This document shows positions 44,153 to 55,005 of a DNA stretch of 64,000 bases, piece after piece. The DNA lies in assembly GCA_963693305.1 (NCBI GenBank), contig OY855908.1:26151993-26215992 (forward strand), written 5' to 3'. The position numbers and the translations under genes are program-made. Positions within the stretch are counted from its first letter, which is position 1, and every line of letters begins with the position of its first letter. The DNA is from Meandrina meandrites. Its lineage: Eukaryota; Cnidaria; Anthozoa; Scleractinia; Meandrinidae. The notes beneath the pieces are model-generated. The model worked only from the letters and a program-made list of their open reading frames with translations, ran no database searches and was not told where the DNA came from.

Positions 44153-47100
44153 CATCTCTGTTAAAGCTTCTTCTATTTCTTTTATTTCATCATTTGTTAA
44201 AGCTTCTAGATCTATTTCTTTTATTTCTGTAGTAGCTAATAAAGCTTCTATTTCTTCTATCCATTTATTGTACCCGTAAGCTTTTGTATTTACCCCGTCG
44301 TCAGCTATCCAGCGCTTTGAATCAAACGGGGACAGCGAAATTTTGTTGATATGCATGCCGTAGATCTCGTGCCCCTCGCTTCGAAGAATGTTCATTCCGT
44401 GCCATAACTGCTCTTTGCTGAACAGCACCTGCTTGTACTGCTCTTGCTTTATTTGCTTCTTCACAACGTTCTTTTTCACACCTTTCGCTTTTCTGATATT
44501 TTTTTCGTCCGCCTTCATTACCGAATACATTTTTGATCTCAGGCACACAACCTCTGATATTGGGGTCCCCGCACACTCGTCTTTCATTTTTCCCAGTACC
44601 TTTATGTTCACTGTTGAGTGGAGCGGATGCCCCTTCTGGTAGTCTGATGTATCATAGAAGTTTTCGTTTGCTTTTATGTCTTTGTAGACGTCCTCTGTTT
44701 CTATCTTCAGCAGCAGGCTGTCCGTGTCAGTGTACAGGAGCTCGCATTTCTCACCGTACTGCTTTTTCAGGTGGTTGTAAAAGAAGTCGTACATCAGTTT
44801 CTTGCTTTTGTCAAGGATTGTCATTCCTGTGTAGACCGGCTTGTTTAGCAGCAGGCGGCTTTTGTGCATGTCAATGCCCACCAGGTCGTTTGTAAATATT
44901 ACGTGCCTTGCGTACAAAGGGCTGGCGACCAATTTCCTTATTTTGTCTTTCTCATTGCTGCGAACTATTTTTATATCAACACGGTTGCGTAGGTTTTCCA
45001 TGGTTTTGCCAAAAACTGAGTTATTCATCAGCTTGTAAAAGTTCTTTTCAAAGTCATTCTTTGCTTGCTTTCTGAATTCTGTATTCATACGGATGTACGG
45101 CTCCATCCAACACTCTTGTTCGAACTCCAGCGCCCTTTTTACGCGCTTCAGTTTCATCCCCTGCTTCAGATAAAACTTCAAGTTTTCGTAGTGAACCACG
45201 TAGTCCTTTTTGTCCTCAAGTGTCAGTAGCAGCTTATTGCTGTTTGGGAGTTTCAGCTCTAGGTCTTTTATCAACCTCTTTTGATATTCCGACATACATT
45301 CCTTTTTCACGACCTTTTTCTCTGGCGCCAGCGGGTAGCTGTTGTGTTCTTTATGCAGCTCAGTTGGGTACTCCAAATCAACCTCAAGGATCCAACCCTT
45401 CTTTGCGTCCTCCTTTTTATTCATTATTTCCTCCTCAGTCGGCATCACGCGTTTCCATTTGAATCCACTTTTGGGGAGAGGCTTGCTCATTGCCCAGCCA
45501 TACAGGTTGTTTGCGTCCAGATATATTATGTAACTGTTCGGTTTGCTTGGGTTATAATCTGAAACCAATGGATTGTTTGCCTTTGCGTGTCTTTTGCTTA
45601 CCATCGAGATTCCTCCGCGAATTCCTCGTTCCACGAACATATGCATTTCATGGTCTGTAAACAACTCAAGCTCGACACCCGTCTTTTTCAAGAGTGCGTC
45701 CCATGAGAGGCCTGGTGATGTGAAATAGTGCGCCGGATCAAGACCGTACTGCTGCAAACACAATTTACGGAAATTTTCAAATACATCTGCCAACAGAGCT
45801 TCATCCGTTTTCACATAAAGGTCGTGGTAGTCTCCCAATGTTTTGCATTCAAAAGTTTCCCAGACTGTCTTCGCGTGAGCGTACTCATCTTCTGTAATGT
45901 GCTCATCGTTGAGTTTGCTGTAGAAGTCTTCTTTTTTGGGCAGACTTGTTTCACTGAATTTTTCAAATGAATCCATGTACTCGTATGGGTAAATTCCCTT
46001 TTTGTAAAGCAGATCACTGCCATTTGATATTGTTGATGTGATTTTTAGTGCCTCCTTTGGCGTTGCTTTTACCAGCGAGTCCAAGCTTCCTTGCAAAAAG
46101 TTCAAGCTGTCTATGAAACGCAGACCTCCGACTGAAAATGTTATATATTTCTCCAAGTTGTTTGCGACGCATTTCACCTCTTTTTGCAAATTTGACATTG
46201 CTTGCATTAAATTGTGTGCGTCGTAACCCCTCAGGTTGTGAAACACAATTGGTATCTGATCTGTTTTGGGCTTTATTCTCAGTTTTTGGTTACATGCGTT
46301 ATGCGCAGCTCCGCGGTACCTACCCGTTATGTGGCAATGTTCTTTTACCGCATCTCTGTAGTTCTTCTGAAGTAAAGGTTTTTTACATAAATAACAGTTA
46401 GTTTGTTCTTTTGCTTTCCCCTTGTCCTTTTGCTCCGGTTTTTTTAGTATTATAATTTCAAATTCACCTTCTTCTGATTCAACGTATCCCAATATATTTA
46501 ATTCTTTCCTTTGATTTTTTTGCTCGTTAAAAAAGCACCTCTTGTGATATTGGCCCTGGTATTTTTCTTTTCCTGATATAAGACCTTTAGTGTAAACCGG
46601 TAATGAATCCCAGTAGTTTTCTTTTACCAGACTCTTTTCACAGATATAACAGTTATACGCGTTTTTGAAGTCATACCAGTCTTTGTGTGTCATTGTTATA
46701 GGTTTCGGTTCGGCAAGGCTTTCTCTTATTTTTTCCTCTTCCTGCATTATGCTTTCCAGAAATGACTTTACCGCTCCCTCACCCCTGTAAACTTTTCACC
46801 CTGTTACTTCGCCGTCGCTTTTCACGACAATGTACGAATACCCGCACGCTTCATGCCACTCGGTCTTTTCTGTGTAACTTTTGTATTTTTTATCCGGGCC
46901 GCGCTCACAACCTTGTATCTTTTTTACCAGTGCCTCAAAGTCCGCATATATCACATAGGACGCCTTCATCTGTTTATGGTAATTTTGGAAAGCGAGTATG
47001 TTTTCCCCCTCTTTTGGCATCTCAATCCTTGTTGGCCTACCGCTCACTCCATTGCAGTACTTTTTATGGTCCACAAGCAAGTCCGCTCTTGAGAAACCTG

Positions 47101-48085
47101 TTAAGCACATCATGCAGTAGTGTTTTGCATTTCTGTTTTTGCTTTGATCGAACAGCAAAGCGCTTTCTCTTTTTACGTAACAATAGTGCTGAATTTTCGC
47201 TGACTCAATCAACATCAGGTTTATTCTCGGTACGTTCGGTTCTTTTCTGCTTATCCTGTGCACAATCACGGTGTCGTTTTCCCAGCCGAACACGTTTATT
47301 GCAAGGTTTGGGTTTTGTTTTTCAAGCTTGTCGATTTGTTTCACCGGTGTTGGAAAGTCAATTCCTTTGTAGTTTATGCCATCATTTTTAACCGGATATC
47401 TGCTTGGTCTTTGTGGGTTCTTTCCATCTTGTGGAGGAAATAAAGCAGCTCTTAGAGCCCACTTCAGGCATTCGTTGTCTTTGTTTTTTACATTTATTAT
47501 TGCCTTCTTTTTTGCTAGATCGGCTGGAAGTGGCAAATAGGTTCCTCCGCGCAGTGGCTGATATTTTGCGACATTCACGTATGCTAACTCTATACTTTCA
47601 ATTTCCCATCCTGATCCTTGCAATGACCAGTTTTCTATTTCTCCCCTTATTCTTCCCATGAATTCATCATATTTTTGTTCTATCTGTTCTTTGTCATACC
47701 TGGTAAAAACGTGCGGCTGGTCCTCTTTGAAATAGTGCGACATTTCTTGCGTTTCTCCGTTTCTTTCTATTTCAAAATTTACTTTTAGCCCGAAGCTCAC
47801 CTTTACACTTCCCAACTTTAGAATTTCCTGTTCAATCAAATTAGTATACTTTTCTTTATTTGCACTTCTAAACATATAAATATCTTTGTTGTTTGGATTT
47901 GTTTGAGATACATTCATTATCCAAACACGAAGCCATTCCTGAAAATTACTCTGACTTATTTAAAACACATCACGTACAGGAACACGTTCAGGTTGTAATG
48001 GTTGAGGAAGATTTCTATTTTGCTCCCTCGCTATTCGACTGTAAAAAGTTTGCAGAACATTAGACGAAAATCTTGCGGCTGCCAT
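44147..48085 (-). pseudogene. PolB: Protein-primed DNA polymerase B, element B copy with two stops
   Basis: About 1,310 codons. Start ATG at 48,085, at the inner edge of the right TIR. Exonuclease motifs: YADFEAL (~46,940), FHNLRGYDAH (~46,230) and YHDLYVKTDEAL (~45,820). Polymerase motifs: LDANNLYGW (~45,500), NNSVFGKT (~45,015) and YTDTDS (~44,725). These define the protein-primed (DNA_pol_B_2) class used by Polintons. Two in-frame stops interrupt it: TAA at 47,960 and TGA at 46,796. The C-terminal 866 codons, with most catalytic motifs, are open. Either the stops are real inactivating changes or, less likely, they are bypassed. Convergent with integrase. Confidence 0.9.
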
Positions 48086-48428
48086 CTCTGCGTATATACA
48101 AGTGCAGATAATTGTTCAAATGGAAAATAATTCTGGCACACTTTTTTATATAGACAGTGCATACATTTCTTCAAAAGAAAATAATTTTTTGTGTCACATC
48201 CGATCGCTCGGTTTGGGGTCACGCTATTTGTTTACTTCCATGCTTGCTTATTTTCTCTCAAACCACACACATAGATGATGAGGGTTCTGGCAGAAATTTT
48301 ATAACACAATCGTAACAAAGCTTTATTATCAAAAACGAGGCGAGCATGGGAGCCGAGTTTTTGATAATAAAGCTTTGTTAGGATTGTGTTATAAAATTTC
48401 TGCCAGAACCCTCATCATCTATGTGTGT
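48082..48428 (-). repeat. Element B right TIR with terminal hairpin
   Basis: Mirror of 34,051-34,397. The hairpin is 48,265-48,428 and the inner part contains the TATATAAAAAA element at 48,142-48,152 on the minus strand. It ends at the polymerase start ATGG. The loop is inverted relative to the left end, as expected for an inverted repeat. Confidence 0.95.
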
Positions 48429-48433
48429 AAACG
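48429..48433 (+). repeat. Target-site duplication of element B, right copy (AAACG)
   Basis: Direct match to 34,046-34,050. The element C polymerase frame resumes immediately after it (VFGWEKDTV). Confidence 0.85.
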
Positions 48434-48617
48434 TGTTCGGATGGGAAAAAGACACAGTGATAGTGCACAGAATAAGCAGTAAAGAAAAAAGCGTGGAAAG
48501 AATAAACCTTATGTTGATTGAGTCGAAGGGGATGCAGCATTACTGTTGGGTAAAAAGAGAAAGCGCCTTGCTGTTTGATAAGGCAATAAACAATAGAACT
48601 TTCTACTACACGATGTG

Positions 48618-48976
48618 CTGAAGTGGGCTCTAAGAGCTGCTTTATTTCCTCCAAAAGATGGGAAGGACCCACAAAGACCAAGCAAATATCCGGTCAATGA
48701 CGGCATAAACTACAAAGGAATCGATTTTCCAACACCTTTAAAACAGATAGACAAGCTTGAAAAACAAAACCCAAACCTGGCAATAAACGTGTTCGGATGG
48801 GAAAAAGACACAGTGATAGTGAACAGAATAAGCAGTAAAGAAAAAAGCGTGGAAAGAATAAACCTTATGTTGATTGAGTCGAAGGGGATGCAGCATTACT
48901 GTTGGGTAAAAAGAGAAAGCGCCTTGCTGTTTGATAAGGCAATAAACAATAAAACTTTCTACTGCACGATGTGCTT
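48618..48976 (+). repeat. Second copy of a 356-bp tandem duplication in the element C polymerase
   Basis: The first copy is 33,879-34,050 plus 48,434-48,617, i.e. it has been split by element B. The 172 bp upstream of the insertion are identical between copies. The remaining ~184 bp differ at three positions. The unit is not a multiple of three, so the duplication alone would inactivate the gene. It also supplies an uninterrupted version of the insertion site. Confidence 0.9.
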
Positions 48977-51911
48977 AACGCGTTTCACAAGAGCGCACTT
49001 GCTAGTGGACCACAAAAAGTACTGCAACGGCGTGAACGGCAGGCCAACAAAGATAGATATGCAGGAAGAGGGGAAAAACATCCTCGCTTTTCAAAATTAC
49101 TACAAACAGATGAAGGCGCCCTACGTGATATATGCGGACTTTGAGGCACTGGTAAAAAAGATGCCCGGCTGTGAGCGCGACCCGGATAAAAAACACAAAA
49201 GTTACACAGAAAAGACCGAGTGGCATGAAGCGTGCGGCTTTGCGTACATTGTGGTGAGAAGTGACGGGAAAATGACATCAGCAAAAAACTACAGGGGGCA
49301 TAAAGCAGTGAAATTTTTTCTGAAGAATATCATGCAGGAGAAGGAAAAAATAAGAGAGAGTCTTGCAGTTCCAAAACCGGTAATAATGTCGCAAAAAATT
49401 GGGATGACTTCAAAACCGCAGAGAACTGTTATATTTGTGAAAAGAAACTGGTAAAAGAAAACTATTGGGATTCATTGCCGGTTAACACTAAAGGTCTTAT
49501 ATCAAAAAAAAGAAAAATACCAGGGCCAATATCACGAGAGATGCTTTTTTCAAGAGCAAAAAAAGCAAAGGGAAGCATTAAATGAAGTGGGATGTGTTGG
49601 AACAGAAGAAGGTGAATTTGAAATTATAATACTAAAAAAACCTGCGGAGGGGGACAAGTGGAAAGCAAAAGAGAAAACCAACTGTTATTTCTGTGAAAGG
49701 CCATTGCTTCAAAAGTACTACAGAGACGCGGTAAAAGACCATTGCCACTTAACGGGGAAGTATCGAGGAGCGGCTCACAACGACTGTAACCTTAAACTGA
49801 GAATAAAGCCCAAAATAGACCAGATACCAGTTGTATTTCATAACCTGAGGAGATACGACGCTCACCATTTAATGCCAGAGATGTCAAATTTGCAGAAAGA
49901 GGTGAAATGCGTCGCAAACAACATGGAGAAGTACATTACCTTTTCGGTTGGAGGTCTGCGTTTTATAGACAGCTTGAACTTTTTGCAAGGAAGATTGGAC
50001 TCGCTGGTAAAAGCAACACCCAAAAGTGAACTAAAAATCACATCAACAATATCAAAAGGCAGTGATCTGCTTTACAAAAAGGGTATTTACCCATACGAGT
50101 ACATGGATTCATGGGAGAGGTTCAACGAAACAAGTCTTCCTCCTAAAGAAAGCTTCTACAGCAAGCTTAATGACGAGCACATAACAGAAGATGAGTACGC
50201 TCACGCGCAGACAGTCTGGGAGACTTTTGATTGTAAAACATTGGGAGACTACCACGATCTTTACGTAAAAACGGATGTTGCACTGTTGGCGGACGTGTTT
50301 GAAAACTTCCGTAAATTGTGTCTGCATCAGTACGGTCTTGATCCGGCACACTATTTCACATCACCAGGCCTCTCATGGGACGCGCTCTTGAAAAAGACAG
50401 GTGTCAATCTTGAGTTGTTTACAGACCTTGAAATGCATCTCTTTGTGGAAAGGGGAATTCGGGGGGGGGAATCTCGACGGTAAGCAAGAGATACGCTAAG
50501 GCAAACAACCCGCTGGTACCGGACTATGACCCAAGCAAACCGAACAGTTACATTATGTATCTCGACGCAAACAACCTCTACGGATGGGCAATGAGCAAGC
50601 CTCTCCCCAAAAGTGGTTTTAAATGGAAACGTGTAATGCCGATGGAGGAGGAAATCCTGAATAAAAAAGAAAACGCAAAGACCGGATGGATCCTGGAGGT
50701 TGATTTGGAGTATCCCGCGGAGCTGCACAAAGAGCACAACAGCTACCCGCTCGCTCCTGAGAAAAAGGTCGTGAAAAAAGAAAGCATGTCGGACTACCAA
50801 AAGAGGTTGATGAAAGACCTGGACATAAACCCCCCCGACAGCAATAAGCTGCTGCTGACACTTGAGGACAAAAAAGACTACGTGGTCCACTACAAAAACC
50901 TGCAGTTTTATCTGAAGCAGGGTAAATAGGGTATTGGAGTTCGAACAAGAATGCTGGATGGAGCCGTACATCCGTATGAATACAGAATTCAGAAAGCAAG
51001 CAAAGAACGACTTTGAAAAGAACTTTTACAAGCTAATGAACAACTCAGTTTTCGGCAAAACAATGGAGAACCTGCGCAACCGTGTTGACACAAAAATAGT
51101 GCGCAGCAATGAGAAAGACAAAATAAGGAAATTGGTCGCCAGCCCACTGTACTCAAGGCATGTAATATTCACAAACGACCTGGTTGGAATCGACATGCGA
51201 AAAAGCCGGCTGCTGCTCAACAAGCCGGTCTACACAGAAATGACAATTCTGGACAACAGCAAAATACTGATGTACGACTTCTTCTACAACCACCTGAAAA
51301 AGCAGTACGGCGAGAAATGCGAGCTCCTGTACACGGACACGGACAGCCTGTTGCTGGAGATAGAAACGGACGACGTCTACAAAGACATAAAAGAAAACGA
51401 AAGCCATTACGACACATCAGACTACAAAAAGGACCACCCGCTGCACTCCACCGTGAACAAACAGGTCCTCGGAAAAATGAAAGACGAGTGCGCCGGAATC
51501 CCCATATCAGATGTTGTTTGTCTGAGGTCGAAAATGTACTCTATCATGAAGGCAGACGAAAAAAAAATATCAAAAAAGCAAAGGGCGTAAAAAAGAGTGT
51601 TGTCAAGAAACAGATAAAGCATGAGCAGTACAAGGAAACGCTCTTCGGAACGCAGCAGATGTGGCACGGAATGAACATTCTTCGAAGCGAGGGGCATGAG
51701 ATTTACGGCATGCATGTCAACAAAATTTCGCTGTCCCCGTTTGATTCAAAGCGCTGGATAGCAGACGACGGGGTAAATACAAAGGCTTACGGGTACAATA
51801 CCTGGATGGAAGAAATAGAAGATTTATTCGCTACTCCAGAAGCGTCATTAACAAATGCCGAAATAAAAGAAATAGAAGAAGCTTTAACAGAGTTGCAGAA
51901 AAAAAGAAATG

Positions 51912-52922
51912 TTATAGTTGATCGGGGGGGGGGGGGGGGGGGGGGAGTAATTGTGTGTTTGGAGGCACAACCAGCAGTTCTTCACGCACGAAGCCGCGCT
52001 TGGGTCCGTCATGCAAATAGTAGAGAACGGGCTGATTCGGTTTGGTAAAAGATCGTTCAATGTTGTAAACTTTCAAAGACCAGATTGGAACAGTGGCTCT
52101 TTTCACACCACCTTCAAGCTCGCCAGGTTGGTACAAATACCTAACTTTCACAAGGGAGGGGAGCTTTTTTTCCCTTTCTCCAACAGGCCTCAAATAAGGT
52201 GTCGATGGCTTTGCATAAACATTTTTTTCTTTGATGGCAACGGCGGGTTTCTGGCCGATAAGGCTTGTTACTTCGTTGTTCAGAGCGGCCACAACTTCAG
52301 GAAGCCTTTTTACCCACGCCGTGGACCGCTGGCCCTCAGGCATGCGCATTTCAACGGCGTACTGGTGCCCGAACAAGCGCTCAGCCAGGGTGCGGTTGAA
52401 ACGTTCAACAATGGCCTGGTCACGGTGAATGTCAACTCGCCCGCGCCGAATGTACGTTTTGTGATTTTCCATTTCTTTTGTAACAGCGCCCATGAATTCG
52501 CGCCCAGGGTCAACCTGCAGCAGTTGAGGCCATTTCAGAGGCGCGCGCTTGTAAATTCTCTTAAAAGCCAGGGCAACTTCATCAGAGTTTTTAGAGGTCA
52601 AGGGTTCAGCCTCTTTGTATCGGCTGGCCACGTCGACAACGGTGAGGGCGTGTTTGAAAACTTTGCGCCCGCGGGGCAGTTTGTCATGCGGCAGAAAAAG
52701 AAGATCCGCCTGGTGGACTGCGTTGGGTGTAGGCACGTCGAATTTCGGACGAGGAATGCGCTTCGGTGCGGGGAGGAAGATCTGCCAGAGTGCTTGCTTG
52801 AACAGCCACCTTTTTGCGGTTTCTTCTGTTACCTTGGCGGCTTCGGATAATTTTTTTATCACGGCAATACCTTTCCAGTAGCCCCCAGGGCTGTAGTATA
52901 TCTTTGCGAGTTTGGCATCCAT
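51912..52922 (-). CDS. INT: Retroviral-type integrase, element C
   Basis: Intact 336 residues, the same protein as element B's with a longer Pro run at the end (from the G22 tract). Catalytic Asp in HQADLLF, Asp in QVDPGREF and Glu in AIVERFNRTLAE are all present. The ATG follows a TATATTACACG motif also found before the element B copy. Being open while the neighbouring polymerase is badly broken, it may still be functional, although no evidence of expression can be seen. Confidence 0.9.
   Translation of the reverse strand: MDAKLAKIYYSPGGYWKGIAVIKKLSEAAKVTEETAKRWLFKQALWQIFLPAPKRIPRPKFDVPTPNAVHQADLLFLPHDKLPRGRKVFKHALTVVDVASRYKEAEPLTSKNSDEVALAFKRIYKRAPLKWPQLLQVDPGREFMGAVTKEMENHKTYIRRGRVDIHRDQAIVERFNRTLAERLFGHQYAVEMRMPEGQRSTAWVKRLPEVVAALNNEVTSLIGQKPAVAIKEKNVYAKPSTPYLRPVGEREKKLPSLVKVRYLYQPGELEGGVKRATVPIWSLKVYNIERSFTKPNQPVLYYLHDGPKRGFVREELLVVPPNTQLLPPPPPPPDQL
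51924..51945. repeat. G22 homopolymer
   Basis: 22 G at the convergent 3' ends of polymerase and integrase; element B has only six at this place (44,136-44,141). In the integrase frame it encodes a Pro run near the C-terminus, so it adds residues without breaking that frame. Confidence 0.9.
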
Positions 52923-52952
52923 CGTGTAATATAAGCAAGGAGTAAAAAAAGT

Positions 52953-53357
52953 TTAAAGGAAACGGAAGGCAGCGTAGCCCAAGAACATGAGTTCACCATT
53001 TTTCTGCTGCTCGCTTGGTTGATAGAAATCTGAGAACTTGGGCTCTTTGGGGGGTATCATTTGTTTGTCAGGGTGCGCCTGGTTGTACAGTTTGAAGGCG
53101 TAGTCAGTGTTGGTGAAGTTCTGCTTGGCCTCCGCCTTTATTTGCGTGTTAGTCGCAATCCAGTCGAGAAGTTTGGTGCGGTCACGGGAGTATTTGGCGT
53201 AAGCCGCTTGATACGCCTCGAGAGCTTTATCATGTCGTACTTTTTCGTCAAGTGCAGCTTTGTCACCTCCGCCAAGTGCCCTTGCAAGATAATTGCCACC
53301 GATAAAAGCCGCAGCATTCAACACAGCCCCACCAGCCATAATCGCGATACTTGCCAT
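52953..53357 (-). CDS. 134-residue protein with hydrophobic ends, element C
   Basis: Counterpart of 42,678-43,100. The hydrophobic N-terminus, helical centre and C-terminal GYAAFRFL are conserved. It lacks a short SVGAGSLA-like stretch near the end and has one extra residue in the GGG region; the frame is intact. Function unknown. Confidence 0.65.
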   Translation of the reverse strand: MASIAIMAGGAVLNAAAFIGGNYLARALGGGDKAALDEKVRHDKALEAYQAAYAKYSRDRTKLLDWIATNTQIKAEAKQNFTNTDYAFKLYNQAHPDKQMIPPKEPKFSDFYQPSEQQKNGELMFLGYAAFRFL

Positions 53358-53399
53358 TGTGTTATATATCAGAGCAGAGTTTTTTTCAAATCATAAATT

Positions 53400-53610
53400 T
53401 CATACGCTGGTGGGAAGGATTTTTTGGTCCTCGAGGTACTGTTTGAGCGCAATGCTCCCCGCCATGACGACGGTGAACTTCACGTAAATCATCGCACTGC
53501 TGCTGGGGTCAGAAGTAAAATTCCTTTTTTGCGACCCAGCCGATGCCGGCGGCCAATCCAGTGATAGTAGCAGCATCCATGATAGTTTTAACAAGCTTGT
53601 TGTCTGACAT
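53400..53610 (-). pseudogene. Small membrane-associated protein, element C, frameshifted
   Basis: Begins MSDNKLVKTIMDAA at 53,610 like the element B copy. About 10 bp are missing after the GWVAKK codons, shifting the frame. The downstream part (KQYLEDQKILPTSV) is conserved in the other frame to 53,400. It would give a truncated product. Confidence 0.6.
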
Positions 53611-53655
53611 TTTTTGCAAGTATAGAAATGGAAACATACAAAGTTTAAATCAAAA

Positions 53656-53811
53656 TTAATTTGTCTCTTCTGCGTCCGGGTTATATAAGGTGGCATTCAA
53701 AAGATCGCGGACTGTATTAAAAACCTTCACGTTGAAGTCGTACCATATCAGGCCGATACCAAAAATGGCCGCGGTTGAGATAAGAACTTGCGGAACGTCA
53801 ACTTTTTTCAT
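53656..53811 (-). CDS. 51-residue membrane protein, element C
   Basis: Counterpart of 42,215-42,379: hydrophobic VLISTAAIFGIGLIWY, then NPDAEET near the end. Open from the ATG at 53,811 to the TAA at 53,656. Confidence 0.6.
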   Translation of the reverse strand: MKKVDVPQVLISTAAIFGIGLIWYDFNVKVFNTVRDLLNATLYNPDAEETN

Positions 53812-53848
53812 GGTATAGTAGGCAGGTATAATATTAATTGGTAAATAT

Positions 53849-54339
53849 TCAATCCAAATGTTTTACACCTCTGGGCTGTGTCGCGCGAACAGGTTGTGGC
53901 TCAGCACGAGCGGGCTCAGGTGTCTTTTTGCTGAATGCGGCCTTGAGCTCTTCGCGTTTGTAATAAATCCCGATCATTGAAACGACTAAGCTGGCAACAG
54001 CAAGCCATTGGGTGGTGCTTAGACTGCTATTTTTTCTCCAGTACTCTTTGGTGTTTCGTCTTCTGTAGGCGGGGCTGGCTCAGGGGCCGGGGCAGCGGCT
54101 TTTGCCTTGTTGTTTGCGATTATGACAGCAGCCTCAGCTGCGGCTTTTTTCTGTTGTTCGCAGGCCCGCTGCGTTCTTTCAGCAACCAATTTGCCAGCAG
54201 CCACACGCTTGGGATTTTTTGCACGCTGCGGGGTTGAAGTTGGAGTTGGAGTTGTTGCTTGCTGTGTTATATCGGCCTGCGAATGTGCCGTCTGGGTCTC
54301 GCCCTGTGGATTTGCACTCTCGGATGGTTCGGTTGACAT
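53849..54339 (-). pseudogene. Ala/Lys-rich protein with one membrane segment, element C, frameshifted
   Basis: Starts MSTEPSESANPQGE at 54,339. The frame is open through the basic middle (KRVAAGKLVAERTQRA) and shifts near 54,030. The membrane segment (LVVSMIGIYYKRE) and the Pro-rich tail ending VKHLD are in another frame down to 53,849. The element B copy is broken at a different place, so the family's full-length product is recognisable from the comparison. Confidence 0.55.
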
Positions 54340-54384
54340 CCTGAAACGAAGCGTATATGTTAAGCAAATAAAATTATTATGCAA

Positions 54385-54987
54385 TTACTCAGAATTAGTC
54401 TGGAATTGTTCAGCAGTTGGTGAGGTATGCTGAGGAATTTCTTCTAATTTTGCTTCATACTTTCTATCCAAATGCGAGTTAAAATCAATGTGCTTCGCCG
54501 TTATCAAAGCAGCAGAAATAGGAGCAAGAAATTTTCCATATTTTAAAGCGAGACTGCCGACAAAATCTGTCATTTCTTTGTTAATAATGAAGTCTTCTTT
54601 AAGTTCTTTTTTCATTGCATCAATGTCATCTATTTCAACAACCATTTCCAGGCCTCTTGTCAGAAGCGTAAGCAGGCTGTTAACCATGCTTTCGGTTGTC
54701 TTGCTGCCAACGAAGGTTTCATATCTCTTGTAGTACTTATCAACTTCTTTATCAGTCAAGCGTTTCAAATGCTCATGTGTTAATTGCACTCCGATGGCCT
54801 CTTTGGCTTTGCCTGTTGATACAAGCACGGCCAGCTGCTCACGAAGAGCAGGAATGTTAGGTCCGGGGACGGTTAAACTTGTTAAGTCTGGCACAATGCT
54901 ACTACCAGCTGGCCCGCTTGACGGCTCGGCTTCCAGTAGGTCCAGGTTAAAGTTCGTAAATTCTGCGCACAACTCTTGTTCACTCAT
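54385..54987 (-). CDS. Soluble protein of unknown function, element C
   Basis: Intact about 200 residues from MSEQELCAEF. Counterpart of 40,991-41,605. Divergence from B is higher here than in the ATPase or capsid, mainly in the segment after VGSKTTE. An upstream in-frame ATG at 55,002 adds five residues, but the MSEQEL start aligns with element B and follows TATATAGTGACA. Confidence 0.65.
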   Translation of the reverse strand: MSEQELCAEFTNFNLDLLEAEPSSGPAGSSIVPDLTSLTVPGPNIPALREQLAVLVSTGKAKEAIGVQLTHEHLKRLTDKEVDKYYKRYETFVGSKTTESMVNSLLTLLTRGLEMVVEIDDIDAMKKELKEDFIINKEMTDFVGSLALKYGKFLAPISAALITAKHIDFNSHLDRKYEAKLEEIPQHTSPTAEQFQTNSE

Positions 54988-55005
54988 TGTCACTATATAC
55001 AACTT

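Larger units (their letters stand above)
34051..48428 (-). mobile_element. Element B: complete 14.4-kb Polinton-like element
   Basis: Bounded by 347-bp inverted repeats with one visible mismatch and by AAACG duplications. Inserted in the polymerase gene of element C, in the opposite orientation. Genes from its polymerase end (right to left): polymerase (-), integrase, small proteins, soluble unknown, ATPase and capsid (+), coiled-coil (-), large unknown (+), penton remnant (-), left-end gene(s) (+). Near-identical termini indicate a recent insertion. Several genes are nevertheless broken. Assignment to Polintons/Mavericks rests on polymerase, integrase and ATPase; the exact lineage is not one I can name. 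Confidence 0.9.
48434..51945 (+). pseudogene. PolB: Element C polymerase B, 3' part, multiply broken
   Basis: Continues the gene from 34,050. A 356-bp tandem duplication restarts the sequence at 48,618, out of frame. Further breaks: a frameshift near 49,400-49,540, a G9 run at 50,461, a stop/frameshift near 50,925 and an A9 run at 51,559. Motifs are still visible: YADFEAL (~49,130), FHNLRRYDAH (~49,840), YLDANNLYGW (~50,556), NNSVFGKT (~51,040) and YTDTDS (~51,330). The end runs into a G22 tract shared with the integrase 3' end. Non-functional as read, although several breaks sit in homopolymers. Confidence 0.85.
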
